The notes beneath the pieces were generated by a model. The model did not search any database and was not told the DNA's origin. It saw only the letters and a list, made by a program, of their open reading frames with translations. 64,000 nt of DNA from assembly GCF_050627025.1 (NCBI RefSeq), contig NZ_CP192472.1. One strand, written 5' to 3'. This document shows, one piece after another, positions 18,503 through 28,545 of this stretch. A program made the position numbers and the translations under genes. How positions within the stretch are numbered: the first letter of the stretch is position 1; every line of letters starts with the position of its first letter. Source of the stretch: Variovorax paradoxus_P. Its GTDB lineage: Bacteria; Pseudomonadota; Gammaproteobacteria; Burkholderiales; Burkholderiaceae_C.

Positions 18503-18952
18503 TCAGAGTGCGACGAACGCCGCCCAGAGCAACGCGACAGCACCGACGATCGAGCCCCACGCACCGACCATGTTTCCTGCGTAGACGAGCTTGCCCACGC
18601 CAATGCCACCGGAAGACAACCCACGCTCCCCCGTGATTGCGGCCAGGGGCGTGGAAACGCAGAAGCCGTAGCCTGAAACGATCAGCGCAATGGTGATGAC
18701 CCACATGACCGGCATGGAAACCGCGAGCGAGGTCAGCACGGCAGCTGTCGCAAGCATCAACGTCGCGCCGATGGGCAGGCTCAAGTGCGCCACGCGCCAG
18801 GAGTTGACGATGTGGGCCGGCGCATTGCGTTTGATGGCCTTCGCATAGGGCGCGCCGAGCAAGAGTCCGAAAAGAAGGATCACCGCTGCGTGGAAAACGA
18901 GATGGCGTGCTGCTGTGTGCATGGAAAGGAGGAGCGTGGAGTTGGCGCGCAT
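18503..18952 (-). CDS. Small four-helix membrane protein, styrene-oxide-isomerase/HAB-mutase-like pattern
   Basis: The 149-residue protein has four hydrophobic helices. The second starts in a W-R-V-A-H stretch followed by small and aliphatic residues, and the third is followed by a polar ITGERGLSSGG loop. This arrangement resembles the styrene oxide isomerase / hydroxylaminobenzene mutase family, where a helix-start Arg-x-His region helps bind cofactor. The similarity is by eye and modest. Start ATG 18952 or 18922 (MHTAARH) are both possible; neither has a strong ribosome site. No operon partners. Confidence 0.55.
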   Translation of the reverse strand: MRANSTLLLSMHTAARHLVFHAAVILLFGLLLGAPYAKAIKRNAPAHIVNSWRVAHLSLPIGATLMLATAAVLTSLAVSMPVMWVITIALIVSGYGFCVSTPLAAITGERGLSSGGIGVGKLVYAGNMVGAWGSIVGAVALLWAAFVAL

Positions 18953-19006
18953 CCTAACCGGGGGGCTTGTTGTTCAGGGCGCGCGCCCGCCAACGGGGTA
19001 CCTTGA

Positions 19007-19201
19007 TCCGCGAATGTCCCCGGCGTGTGGGCTTCGGCCCCTCCTCCTTTGTTTCGCTGCGCAAGGCACCCCATCGACGGGTGCGTTATTCAGAGCGGTG
19101 GTTGAACAGCGGAGCACCAGCAGCGCGTCCCGGTGCACAGGGCATCGGGTGCTCCCCGCAGCGAAATAAAGGAGGAGCCGAAGGCGGGGGACATTCGCGG
19201 A
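19007..19201. repeat. Large imperfect inverted repeat filling an intergenic region
   Basis: Outer arms 19007-19021 and 19187-19201 are exact inverse complements (15 bp). Inner arms continue: CTCCTCCTTT-G-TTTCGCTGCG (19041-19061) pairs with 19157-19177 with one mismatch. Similarity may extend from about 18997 to 19075 on the left and 19142 to 19215 on the right, with a loop of roughly 65 bases. It has no transposase and no coding frame I believe. It looks like a mobile-repeat derivative (MITE- or BIME-like) or a strong RNA hairpin. Confidence 0.65.
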
Positions 19202-19240
19202 GGGGAGTACCCGGTGGCCTTTGCACGTACCCTGAATGAA

Positions 19241-20716
19241 TTACGCCTCGCCGCGGCCAAGCATCCGCCCCGCCCGAGCCAGCACCTTCGCCTCAGCGCC
19301 GCCGCCGCGGTACGCCAGCACGCCGTTCACGAGCACCCGCTCCACGCCCAGGCTCACGCCGTGCGGCTTGTCGTACGTGGCGGTATCGGCAATGGTCTCG
19401 GGGTCGAACACCACCACGTCGGCCATTGCGCCAACGCGCAGCAAGCCGCGGTCGGCAATGCGCAGGTTGCGCGCCGTCATGCCGGTCATCTTGTGCACGG
19501 CCTGCTCCAGCGTAAACAGGCGGCGCTGGCGCCAGTAGCGCGCAAACACGCGCGGAAACGCACCCCACAGGCGCGGGTGCGGATGGCGGTCGTGCGGCAG
19601 GCCGTCGCTGCCGATCATGGTGAGCGGATGCGCGATGACGCGTTCCACGTCTTCTTCCTGCATCTGGAAGTAGCAGGCGCCGCCGGGCTTCAGGCGCAGG
19701 CACGCCTCCTGTTCGGTGGTGCCCCATTCGCGTGCAATGTCGGAAACAAGGCGCCCCGTCATCTCCGGGTAGGGGTCGGACCAGGTCAGAAGCACGTCGA
19801 TGACACCGTCGACCAGGTCTTCGCGCAATACGGTGGAGCCGGCCACATAGGGGTACACGTCCATCGAAATTTTCTGCCGCTCGGCCAGCGCCTCGATCAG
19901 CGGCAGCGTTTCCTTCGTGCGGCCCCAGTTGGCGGGGCCGGCGCATTTATGGTGCGAGATGACGAGCGACACACCGGCGCTGAAGGCCGTATCACCGGCC
20001 TCATGCAGCGCTTCGATGATCTGCTGCATTTCGCTGCGCAGATGCGTTGCGTAGACGCCGCCGTGCCTTGCCACCACGCGCGCGAGCGCCGTCACTTCTT
20101 CGGCAGGGGCGGCAAACGCTTCTTCATAGAACAGGCCCGACGACATGCCGTGCGCGCCCTCGGCCATGCTGGTGTCGAGCAGCGCCGCCATGCGCGCCAA
20201 TTCGTCGCTGCTTGCCGGGCGGTCGAGCGCTTCCATCGCCGCGAAGCGCAAGGTGGTGTGGCCCACCAGCGCCGCAACGTTGAGCGCGGGCTGCGTTGCA
20301 TCGACGGCCGCACGGTACTCGGCCATGGTGGCATGCCTGAACGACTCGGCGCCCAGCAGCGTGAGCGGCGGCTTGGATTGCGGCGTGCGGTACGGCGCGA
20401 GCGAGATACCGCAGTTGCCGGTTACCACGGTGGTAATGCCTTGCGACACCTTGGGCAGGCAGAGCGGGTCGCGCAGCACGATGGCGTCGTCGTGCGTGTG
20501 CGCGTCGATGAAGCCAGGGGCAATGACCTTCGTGCGGCAGTCGATGGTCTCCACGTCGGCCAACGTGAGGCCGTGGGGCAGCCGCTCGCGCAGGCCCTCG
20601 CCGAGCGCAACGATCCGATCGCCCTGCAGCAGCACGTCTCCGGTCCACGACGGCCCGCCCGAGCCGTCGACCACGAGGCCGGCTTCGAGCAATATGGCTT
20701 TGGCTTCTCCGCTCAC
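19241..20716 (-). CDS. N-acyl-D-amino-acid deacylase (D-aminoacylase family)
   Basis: The 491-residue amidohydrolase begins with a small beta domain and the metal motif GFIDAHTHDD (His73, His75), then VVTGNCGIS with the cysteine typical of zinc D-aminoacylases, a histidine segment VISHHKC, and SDGLPHD near the C-terminal metal Asp. It releases D-amino acids from N-acyl forms. GTG 20716 overlaps the rpiR-family stop (GTGA). It is the last gene of the leftward transporter operon, giving that operon a D-amino-acid theme. Confidence 0.87.
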   Translation of the reverse strand: MSGEAKAILLEAGLVVDGSGGPSWTGDVLLQGDRIVALGEGLRERLPHGLTLADVETIDCRTKVIAPGFIDAHTHDDAIVLRDPLCLPKVSQGITTVVTGNCGISLAPYRTPQSKPPLTLLGAESFRHATMAEYRAAVDATQPALNVAALVGHTTLRFAAMEALDRPASSDELARMAALLDTSMAEGAHGMSSGLFYEEAFAAPAEEVTALARVVARHGGVYATHLRSEMQQIIEALHEAGDTAFSAGVSLVISHHKCAGPANWGRTKETLPLIEALAERQKISMDVYPYVAGSTVLREDLVDGVIDVLLTWSDPYPEMTGRLVSDIAREWGTTEQEACLRLKPGGACYFQMQEEDVERVIAHPLTMIGSDGLPHDRHPHPRLWGAFPRVFARYWRQRRLFTLEQAVHKMTGMTARNLRIADRGLLRVGAMADVVVFDPETIADTATYDKPHGVSLGVERVLVNGVLAYRGGGAEAKVLARAGRMLGRGEA

Positions 20717-21624
20717 GATGCGCGGCCCCCTGTGTTGATGCCGCCGCCATCCCAGCTTTGCAACGGGTGCGTGGCGGCGTCGATGCCGTGGCGCTGAAAG
20801 GCTTCGCGAGCGCGCTGCAGCCGCTGCACCGCGGGCTCGCCACGCCGCTGCGCCACCAGCACGGTAAGAATTTCTATGGCGGTGAGATGCGTCAGGTAGG
20901 CATCGATGCCCACGTGCATCACGGCGTCGTCGGGTACCGAAAGGCCCAGCAGAAAGTCGGCCCTGGCCGCCAGCGGGGTATCTGGCCGCGTGAGCGCGAC
21001 CACCTTGGCGCCCTGCCCGCGCGCAATGTCCACCGCGTCGAGCAGCGAAGGCATGCCGCCCACGTGCGATATGGCAATGACCACGCCGCCCGGGCGCTGC
21101 GCCGCGCCCGCCACCTGCTGCAGGTGGTAATCGGCCCAGGCGTTGGCCGAGAGGCCGAGCCTGAAGAGCCGCGCCTGCAGGTCGTTGGCCATGAACCACG
21201 ATGTGGCGCCCGCGCCGTAAAGGTCGACGTGCGGTGCAGCCGCAATGGCCGCCACCGCGCCTTCGAGCACCTGCATGTCGAGTTGCCCGCGCACGCCAGA
21301 GACCGAAGCCGCGGCGCTGCGCGCGATCTTGCTGACCACTTCGTCTGCCGCGTCCTCGATGTTCACGCGGCGGTGCAGTGGCGAGCCGCCCAGCGCGAGC
21401 TCTTGCGCGAGCGCAAGCTTGAACTCTCGCAGTCCCGCAAAGCCCAGGTCGCGGCAGGTGCGCATGATGGTGGGCACCGAACTGCCCGAGCGCTCGGCCA
21501 GTTGCTCGAAGCTCTCTTCGAGCGCGCGGTCCGGGTCCTCGAGGATCAGGTCGAGAATTGCGCGGCGCGTGGCGGGTGCGCTGCTGCGGATGTCGCCGAT
21601 CTTCTGAAGCAATGAGGGTGTCAT
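20713..21624 (-). CDS. MurR/RpiR family transcriptional regulator
   Basis: The 303-residue protein has an N-terminal RpiR helix-turn-helix (FEQLAERSGSSVPTIMRTCRDLG, about 36-60) and a C-terminal SIS sugar-phosphate-type domain (VDLYGAGATSWFMANDLQARL; VIAISHVGGMPSLLDAVDIARGQGAKVVALT). RpiR members often control amino-sugar or amino-acid catabolic operons. Start ATG 21624 is taken instead of the frame opening at 21705. Coupled to the deacylase. Probable targets are the twin sites at 28482-28495 and 28565-28581. Confidence 0.88.
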   Translation of the reverse strand: MTPSLLQKIGDIRSSAPATRRAILDLILEDPDRALEESFEQLAERSGSSVPTIMRTCRDLGFAGLREFKLALAQELALGGSPLHRRVNIEDAADEVVSKIARSAAASVSGVRGQLDMQVLEGAVAAIAAAPHVDLYGAGATSWFMANDLQARLFRLGLSANAWADYHLQQVAGAAQRPGGVVIAISHVGGMPSLLDAVDIARGQGAKVVALTRPDTPLAARADFLLGLSVPDDAVMHVGIDAYLTHLTAIEILTVLVAQRRGEPAVQRLQRAREAFQRHGIDAATHPLQSWDGGGINTGGRAS

Positions 21625-21638
21625 CGGGTTCGCGTTGT

Positions 21639-22952
21639 TCAGAAGTGCATGGCGACGGCGTCGCTCACGCGGTAGTTCTCTTCGACCACCGGCATCCAGT
21701 GCCACTTGTCGAAGGTGGTGCAGGGATGCGAAATGCCCAGGCCCACGCGGTCTCCGACCACGGGCGCCTGCGCCTCTTCGGATGCGTCCCAGCGCAGGTA
21801 GGCGTGCTGGTCGTTCAGCGCCGTGATCTTCCAGCCGGCGGGCACCGCCTGCGCTTCGAGCATGCCGCGGGCGGCGCGCGCAATGGGCACCGGCATCGAG
21901 AGATCGAACGAAATGTCGCGCTTGCCAACCGCAAGAATCGCCAGGCCCTTTTCAGGCCGCGATTGCACCGTGGCCCACACCTCCATGGCGGGGCGCAGGC
22001 TCTCGCCGCAATCGCAACCCAGCCGCTCGTCCACCGCGCTCACCATGCGCTTGTAGAAGCCGTGGTCGTGCGTGACATAGCAGCCCGAGCGCAGCAGGCC
22101 GCGCACGGGCGAGCCCAACGCAGGCTTGAGCCGGCCGGCCACCAGGTCGAAGATGGCCGAGCCGCCGGCGGAGACCAGCACCTCGGCGGTCTCGAACAAC
22201 TGCTGCGTATCGCAGTGGCGCGCAATGGCTTCCACGCGGTCCATCAGCGTGGTGGCATAGGCCGTATCGGGTTCGCTCGCGCCGGTGGCACCCTGCCCTT
22301 CGTAGGTTTCGATGCCCACGAGCTTGACCGCATCGCTCGCACGCAGCCGCGTGGCAAGGGCCACCGCTTCCTCATGGGTACGGCAGCCGGTGCGTGCGCC
22401 TTCGACGCCGATCTCCAGCATTACCTCGAAGGGCACGCTCTCGGGGTGGCGCTTCGACCAGCCTTCGACCAGCGCAAGCTGTGCCAGCGAATCGACCAGG
22501 AACACCACACGAAGGTCGGCATGCGCGTGCAGCAGCAGCTGGATGCCGGCCAGGTCTTCGTCGCTGACCACCTGGTTGGCAATGAGCGTGCGGCGCGCAC
22601 CGGCCGCCACGCCTACCGCGAGTTGCGTCACAGTGGCAAAGGTCAGGCCCCAGGCACCGGCATCGAGCTGGCGCTGAAAGAGCTGCGGCGACATGGTCGT
22701 CTTGCCGTGCGGCGCAAGGTCGATGCCCCACTCGCGCACGCGCGACTGCATCCAGGCCAGGTTGTGCTCGAGCGCCTCGCGCTTGAGCACGGCCAGCGGC
22801 AGCGGCAGGTCGCCGGCGAGCACGTTCCACCCTGCGGCGCCCACCTCGCTGCGGCGGCGCGGCGGCTGGGTGCGCGGATAACCCTTGAAGTTGCTGCCCA
22901 GCAGCGGATCGTTGAAGTCCTGGTCGGCGGAGGTGTCGGTGATGGTGTTCAT
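21639..22952 (-). CDS. D-serine-deaminase-like PLP-dependent amino acid deaminase
   Basis: The 437-residue protein is a fold-type III PLP enzyme: the Schiff-base lysine is Lys84 in PHGKTTMSP, with an alanine-racemase-type barrel behind it. The C-terminal beta domain has SHPCTTFDKW with His409 and Cys411, matching the zinc-binding HxC of eukaryotic-type D-serine dehydratases (DSD1). Likely reactions are deamination of D-serine or D-threonine or aldol cleavage; which one is open. ATG 22952 overlaps the ATPase stop. Confidence 0.85.
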   Translation of the reverse strand: MNTITDTSADQDFNDPLLGSNFKGYPRTQPPRRRSEVGAAGWNVLAGDLPLPLAVLKREALEHNLAWMQSRVREWGIDLAPHGKTTMSPQLFQRQLDAGAWGLTFATVTQLAVGVAAGARRTLIANQVVSDEDLAGIQLLLHAHADLRVVFLVDSLAQLALVEGWSKRHPESVPFEVMLEIGVEGARTGCRTHEEAVALATRLRASDAVKLVGIETYEGQGATGASEPDTAYATTLMDRVEAIARHCDTQQLFETAEVLVSAGGSAIFDLVAGRLKPALGSPVRGLLRSGCYVTHDHGFYKRMVSAVDERLGCDCGESLRPAMEVWATVQSRPEKGLAILAVGKRDISFDLSMPVPIARAARGMLEAQAVPAGWKITALNDQHAYLRWDASEEAQAPVVGDRVGLGISHPCTTFDKWHWMPVVEENYRVSDAVAMHF

Positions 22953-23923
22953 GCGGCAATATTGGAAAGCAGCTCTTTTCGGATGCAGGCGCTGTAGTGT
23001 CCAGGAGATATTTCGTCGAGCGGCGGCACAGTCTGCGCGCACGCCTCGATGGCATGCGGACAGCGGGTGCGGAACACGCAGCCCGAAGGCGGAGAGATGG
23101 GGCTGGGAATGTCGCCCTTGAGTGCGATGCGTTCGGTAGCGAGCGTCGGATCGGGCTTGGGGCTCGCGGCCAGCAGCGCCCGGGTGTAGGGGTGCGAAGG
23201 CCGTGCGAACAGCTCGTCGGTCTCGGCCACTTCCATTACCTTGCCGAGGTAGAGCACCACCACCCGGTCGCACAGGTATTCGACCACGTCCAGGTCGTGC
23301 GAGATGAAGAGCATGGTGAGCCCGAGCCGTTCGCGCAAGTCGGCCAGCAGGTTGATGACCTGCGACTGAATGGAGACGTCCAGCGCCGACAGCGGCTCGT
23401 CGGCCACGATGAACTCCGGCTCTACCGCAAGTGCGCGCGCCACGCCAATGCGCTGGCGCTGCCCGCCCGAGAACTCATGCGGAAAACGGCTGGCATGCTC
23501 CGCACGCAGGCCCACGGTTTCGAGCAGCTCGGCAATGCGCTTGTCGCGTGCGGCGGCGCCCTTGTGCAGACCATGCGTGGACAGTGCCTCTCCGAGGATG
23601 GCGCTGATGCGCATCTTCGGGTTCAGGCTTGCGTACGGATCTTGAAAGATGATCTGCAGCTTGCTGCGCAGCTTGCGCATGCGCTCGCCCGAGAGCGTGC
23701 CGATGTCGTCGCCGCGGTAGAGCACCTGGCCCGCCGTGCGTTCCACCAGGCGCAGCACGGTGCGGCCGATGGTGCTCTTGCCCGAGCCCGATTCGCCGAC
23801 GAGGCCCAGTGTTTCGCCGGGACGGATGGCGAACGACACATCGTCGACTGCGCGCACCGGGCGGTCGCTGCTGCCGAAGTATTTCTTGAGGCTGCGGACT
23901 TCGATGAGAGGGGCGGCGGTCAT
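22949..23923 (-). CDS. Peptide-type ABC transporter ATPase (DppF/OppF-like)
   Basis: The 324-residue ATPase has Walker A GESGSGKST, signature FSGGQRQRIGVARAL, Walker B FIVADEPLSALD and the oligopeptide-type C-terminal region with clustered cysteines (GCVFRTRCPHA, then EACAQTVPP), as in DppF. Together with the DppD-like subunit it powers peptide import. The start ATG 23923 is 20 bases from a REP-like element that separates it from the upstream ATPase gene. Confidence 0.9.
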   Translation of the reverse strand: MTAAPLIEVRSLKKYFGSSDRPVRAVDDVSFAIRPGETLGLVGESGSGKSTIGRTVLRLVERTAGQVLYRGDDIGTLSGERMRKLRSKLQIIFQDPYASLNPKMRISAILGEALSTHGLHKGAAARDKRIAELLETVGLRAEHASRFPHEFSGGQRQRIGVARALAVEPEFIVADEPLSALDVSIQSQVINLLADLRERLGLTMLFISHDLDVVEYLCDRVVVLYLGKVMEVAETDELFARPSHPYTRALLAASPKPDPTLATERIALKGDIPSPISPPSGCVFRTRCPHAIEACAQTVPPLDEISPGHYSACIRKELLSNIAA

Positions 23924-23942
23924 TGTGGGAATGTTGTGTTGG

Positions 23943-23978
23943 CTCCCTCCCCTTCCGGGGGAGGGTTGGGGTGGGGGC
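23943..23978. repeat. Single REP-like element inside the peptide-transporter operon
   Basis: This 36-base G/C-rich palindromic element matches the left arm of the pair at 13655-13769 at 34 of 36 positions. It lies in the 79-base gap between the two ATPase genes. A matching inverted partner was not found nearby. Confidence 0.7.
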
Positions 23979-24002
23979 AAGGCGGGGACAACAGCGCGCG
24001 CC

Positions 24003-25039
<1,037 letters not shown>

Positions 25040-25040
<1 letters not shown>

Positions 25041-25879
25041 CACAGCGTCTTCTTGAGTTTGGGGTCGAGCAGGTCACGCACGCCGTCACCCAGCAGCTGC
25101 AGCGAGAGCGCGGTAAAGATGATGGCAAGCCCCGGGAACAGCACCACCCAGAAGGCCTGGTGCGCATACTGCTGGCTGCCCGCGACCATGGTGCCCCAGG
25201 TCGGAATTTCAGGCGGCACGCCGACCCCGAGAAACGAAAGCCCCGCCTCGGCAAGAATGGCGTACGCGAAGATGAACGACACCTGCACGAGGATCGGCGA
25301 CATCAGGTTAGGCAGGATGTGCCGCCACAGGATGCGCGACGTGCGCACGCCCAACGCGCGCACGGCCTCGACGAACAACAGCTCGCGCACCACCAGCGTG
25401 GAGGCTCGCACCACCCGCGCCACGCGCGGCGTGTAGACCAGCACCAGCGCAAGCACGGTGTTGATGAGCGAGGGGCCGAGTATCGCGACCAGCGCGATGG
25501 CCAGGAGAATGTCGGGGAACGACATCATCGCGTCGACCACACGCATCAGCGGTGCATCGAGACGGCGGAAAAAACCGGCCATGAGTCCCAGCACCGTGCC
25601 GGCGACCACCGCGCCAAGGGCGGTGAGCGCGGCAATGGCCAGCGAGTAGCGCGCGCCGTGCACGATGCGCGAGTACATGTCCCGGCCAAGCTCATCGGTG
25701 CCCAGCAGGTGCTCGGCGCTCGGGCCCTTCAGGCGTTGCAGCACGGCCGTGTCGTTGGGATCGATGGAGGCGAACAGCGGCGCGCCGATGGCCATGACCG
25801 CGATGACCAGCAGCACCAGCGCAGAGACCATCACGATGCGTCGGTGCATCAGCTGGCGGAGCATTCGGGGCATTTGCAT
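25040..25879 (-). CDS. Peptide-type ABC transporter permease (DppC/OppC-like)
   Basis: The 279-residue inner-membrane protein has a leading helix, the conserved block HLLGTDELGRDMYSRIVHGAR, four further helices and the EAA coupling loop (EAVRALGVRTSRILWRHILPN). This is the classic DppC organisation. It lies 12 bases after the DppB-like gene and is coupled to the DppD-like gene. Confidence 0.91.
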
Positions 25880-25891
25880 GTTGTTGTTCTC

Positions 25892-26833
25892 TCAAACCTT
25901 CACGCGCGGATCGACCACGGCATACAGCAGGTCGATGGAGAAATTGATCAGCACGTAGATCGCCGCAATCACGAGCAGCGCGCCTTGTATGACCGGATAG
26001 TCGCGCCGCAGCACCGCGCTCACCACCAGGTTGCCGACGCCGGGCAGGCCAAACACGGTTTCGGTAATGACGGCGCCGCCGATCATCAACGCCACCGTGA
26101 GGCCGATCACCGTGACGATGGGCACCAGCGCATTGCGCAGCGCATGCTTGAGCACCACCTTGCTTTCGCTGAGGCCCTTGGAGCGAGCGGTGCGCACATA
26201 GTCTTCGCCGAGCACGTCGAGCATCGAAGCCCGCGTAAAGCGGATGATGAGCGCCGAGTTCAGGAGGCCGAGCACCGTGGCCGGCAGCACCAGCGCATGC
26301 AGGCGCTCGGCAAGCGGCGCATCGGGCGCGCCATAGCCCGACACCGGAAACCAGCCGAACGACACCGCAAAGATCTGGATCAGCACGATGCCGAGCCAGA
26401 AGCTCGGAATGCTGGCGCCGAGCATGGCAATGCCGGTGAACAGCTGGTCCACGACCCGTCCGCGGAACACGGCCGAAACAATGCCGCAGGGCACGCCGAT
26501 CAGCGCCGCAATGGCCACGGCCATGAGCGCAAGCAGCGTGGTCGGCTCGGCCCGCTCCCACAGTGCCTGCGTAACCGGCCGCTGCAGGAAGATGGAGGTG
26601 CCGAGGTTGCCCTGCAGCACCTCGCGCAGCCAGTAACCGAACTGCACGGGAAGAGGCTTGTCCAGGCCGTATTCCTTTTGCACGCGCGCAATGTCGGCGG
26701 CCGTGGCCTGGTCGCCCAGCAGCACCGACACCGGGTCGCCCGAGGCCGCGCGCGTGAGCACGAAGACGAGCACCGCCACGATGGCGAGCACCACCAGCAT
26801 GCCGGCGGCGCGGGAGGCGATGTAGCGGATCAT
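25892..26833 (-). CDS. Peptide-type ABC transporter permease (DppB/OppB-like)
   Basis: The 313-residue permease has an N-terminal helix (MIRYIASRAAGMLVVLAIVA), the periplasmic loop with GLDKPLPVQFGYWL, and the EAA loop DYVRTARSKGLSESKVVLKHALRN typical of DppB. ATG 26833 marks the start of the first helix. It is 43 bases downstream of the binding-protein gene, in standard dppABCDF order. Confidence 0.91.
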   Translation of the reverse strand: MIRYIASRAAGMLVVLAIVAVLVFVLTRAASGDPVSVLLGDQATAADIARVQKEYGLDKPLPVQFGYWLREVLQGNLGTSIFLQRPVTQALWERAEPTTLLALMAVAIAALIGVPCGIVSAVFRGRVVDQLFTGIAMLGASIPSFWLGIVLIQIFAVSFGWFPVSGYGAPDAPLAERLHALVLPATVLGLLNSALIIRFTRASMLDVLGEDYVRTARSKGLSESKVVLKHALRNALVPIVTVIGLTVALMIGGAVITETVFGLPGVGNLVVSAVLRRDYPVIQGALLVIAAIYVLINFSIDLLYAVVDPRVKV

Positions 26834-26876
26834 GGGGTGCGGTCTTGTCGAGGCGATGCGCAAGCGAACTGCCCCA

Positions 26877-28451
26877 TCACTTGATCCGTGCGTTCCAGAA
26901 GAAAGGCCAGGTGGCGGGCTGGTAGTTGTCGAGCGCCGGGCTCTTGGCCGAGAGGCCGTTGAACTTGCCCACGTTGATGTACGGCACCTCTTCGTAGACC
27001 ACCTGCTGCACCTTGCCCCACAGCGCACCGCGCTTGGCGGGATCGCTCTCGACGTTGAAGGCCTGCAGCGCCGCCTTCTTGGCGGGCGAGTCCCACCAGC
27101 CGGGCGCGCCGTCGCCGAGTTGCGGCGGCGAGAGCATCGGCTCGGGGAACTGGCCCGAATGGGTGACGTAGATGTCCCAGAGCTTGGGGTCGTTGCGGCG
27201 CTGCACCAGCGTGGCCCAGTCGACCACGTTCAGGTCTACCTTGAAACCGGCCCGCTTGAGCTGCTCGGCCATCAAGAGCGACATGTTGTAGTGAAAGTCG
27301 TACTGGCGGCTGGTGAGCACGCGGATCGGCTCGCCTTTGTAGCCGGCCTTGGCTGCGGCCTCCTTGGCCTTGGGTGCGTTGCGTTCGTTGTAAAGCGTGG
27401 CACCGGCCGCCGAATAGAACGGCGAACCCTTCGGAAAGTGGTTGCCTTCGGCCACGAAGAAGCGCGTGTCGCCAAAGCCGGCCGCAAGCATCTCGCCCTC
27501 GCCCAGCGCGGCTTGAATGGCCTGGCGGACGGCCTGGTTGGCCGCAACGCCTTCCTTGGTGTTGAGCACGAGGTACGGAAAGCCGAACGACGGGGTCATG
27601 ATCGGCACGGTCTTGCCGCCAGCTTTTTCGAGCCGGGGCAGCGCCTCGACGGGCAACAGGTCAGCAAAGTCGTACTGGCCGGCCAGGGCGCCTTCGACGC
27701 GCGTGCTGGCGTTGGGCACGGGCACGAAGCGAAGTTCTTCGATGGCGGCTTCGCGCTTGCCGCCGTAGCCGCTCGCGGGCTCCTTGCGCGCCGCGTATTT
27801 GTCGAAGCGCGTGAGCAGCACGAACTGGTCGGGCCGGCGCTCCTTGAACTTGTAGGGGCCGGTGCCGACGAAGTCCTTCAGCGGCGAAGCGATGGAATCT
27901 TTTGCCATGATGGCGGCCATGCCGCTCGGCAGCGCAAGCTGCGACAGCAGCGGCGCATACGGCGCCTTCAGCACGATTTCCACGCCCAGCGGGCCCTTGG
28001 CCTTGAGGCTTTCGATTTCCTTGCCCACGGCCTTGCCGCGCGGCGACTGGTCCATCCAGCGCTGCAGGCTGGCAACCACGTCGTCAGCTGTGAGTTCGCG
28101 GCCGTTGTGCAGCATCACGCCCTTGCGCAGGGTAATGGCGTAGGTCTTGCCGTCGGCGGAGATCTTCGGCATGGTCTCGGCCAGCATGGGCACCACGTTC
28201 CACTTGGCGTCGAAGGTGTAGAGCGTTTCGTACACGTGCTGCATGATGGTTCCGACCAGGTCGGCCGTCGAGGCCATCGGGTCGAGCGTCTGCGGCTCGG
28301 CCACCATTGCCAGGGTGGCAAAGTTGCGCGGGCCCTGGGCCTGCGCCTGCTGGTGAGGCAGCGCTGCGCACAGCAGCGCAAGCAGGGAAGCGCCCAGCAG
28401 GCTGCGCCTGGACAGGTGCGGCAGGCGCTGGACAAGACCGGCGTGAGGCAT
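26877..28451 (-). CDS. Peptide-type ABC transporter substrate-binding protein (family 5)
   Basis: The 524-residue solute-binding protein belongs to the DppA/OppA family (TLDPMASTADLVGTIMQHVYETLYTFD; YAITLRKGVMLHNGRELTADDV). The leader contains SRRSLLGASLLALL with twin Arg15-Arg16, compatible with Tat export, and a cleavage region after AQA near 38. ATG 28451 has AAGGAG eight bases upstream, so it is preferred to the upstream ATGs at 28466 and 28526. Ligand unknown; the operon suggests D-aminoacyl compounds. Confidence 0.88.
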   Translation of the reverse strand: MPHAGLVQRLPHLSRRSLLGASLLALLCAALPHQQAQAQGPRNFATLAMVAEPQTLDPMASTADLVGTIMQHVYETLYTFDAKWNVVPMLAETMPKISADGKTYAITLRKGVMLHNGRELTADDVVASLQRWMDQSPRGKAVGKEIESLKAKGPLGVEIVLKAPYAPLLSQLALPSGMAAIMAKDSIASPLKDFVGTGPYKFKERRPDQFVLLTRFDKYAARKEPASGYGGKREAAIEELRFVPVPNASTRVEGALAGQYDFADLLPVEALPRLEKAGGKTVPIMTPSFGFPYLVLNTKEGVAANQAVRQAIQAALGEGEMLAAGFGDTRFFVAEGNHFPKGSPFYSAAGATLYNERNAPKAKEAAAKAGYKGEPIRVLTSRQYDFHYNMSLLMAEQLKRAGFKVDLNVVDWATLVQRRNDPKLWDIYVTHSGQFPEPMLSPPQLGDGAPGWWDSPAKKAALQAFNVESDPAKRGALWGKVQQVVYEEVPYINVGKFNGLSAKSPALDNYQPATWPFFWNARIK

Positions 28452-28517
28452 GGGGAACTCCTTCATGGGGCGGGCAGGTTGTGAAAGAAATTTTCTTTTC
28501 GGCCCGGACTTTGAAGC

Positions 28518-28545
28518 AGTATTCATGCCAAATCATCCGTGTTAA
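28518..28545 (-). promoter_or_regulatory. Candidate promoter of the leftward transporter operon
   Basis: On the minus strand TTAACA (28545-28540) and AATACT (28523-28518) are separated by 16 bases. The first operator-like site lies just downstream of this promoter, where a bound repressor could block initiation or elongation. Match to consensus is moderate. Confidence 0.35.

Noticed and set aside
19133..20797. A 554-codon plus-strand frame opposite the D-aminoacylase
   Set aside because: Antisense to a protein with metal-site motifs; the translation is low in hydrophobic core and unlike any family.
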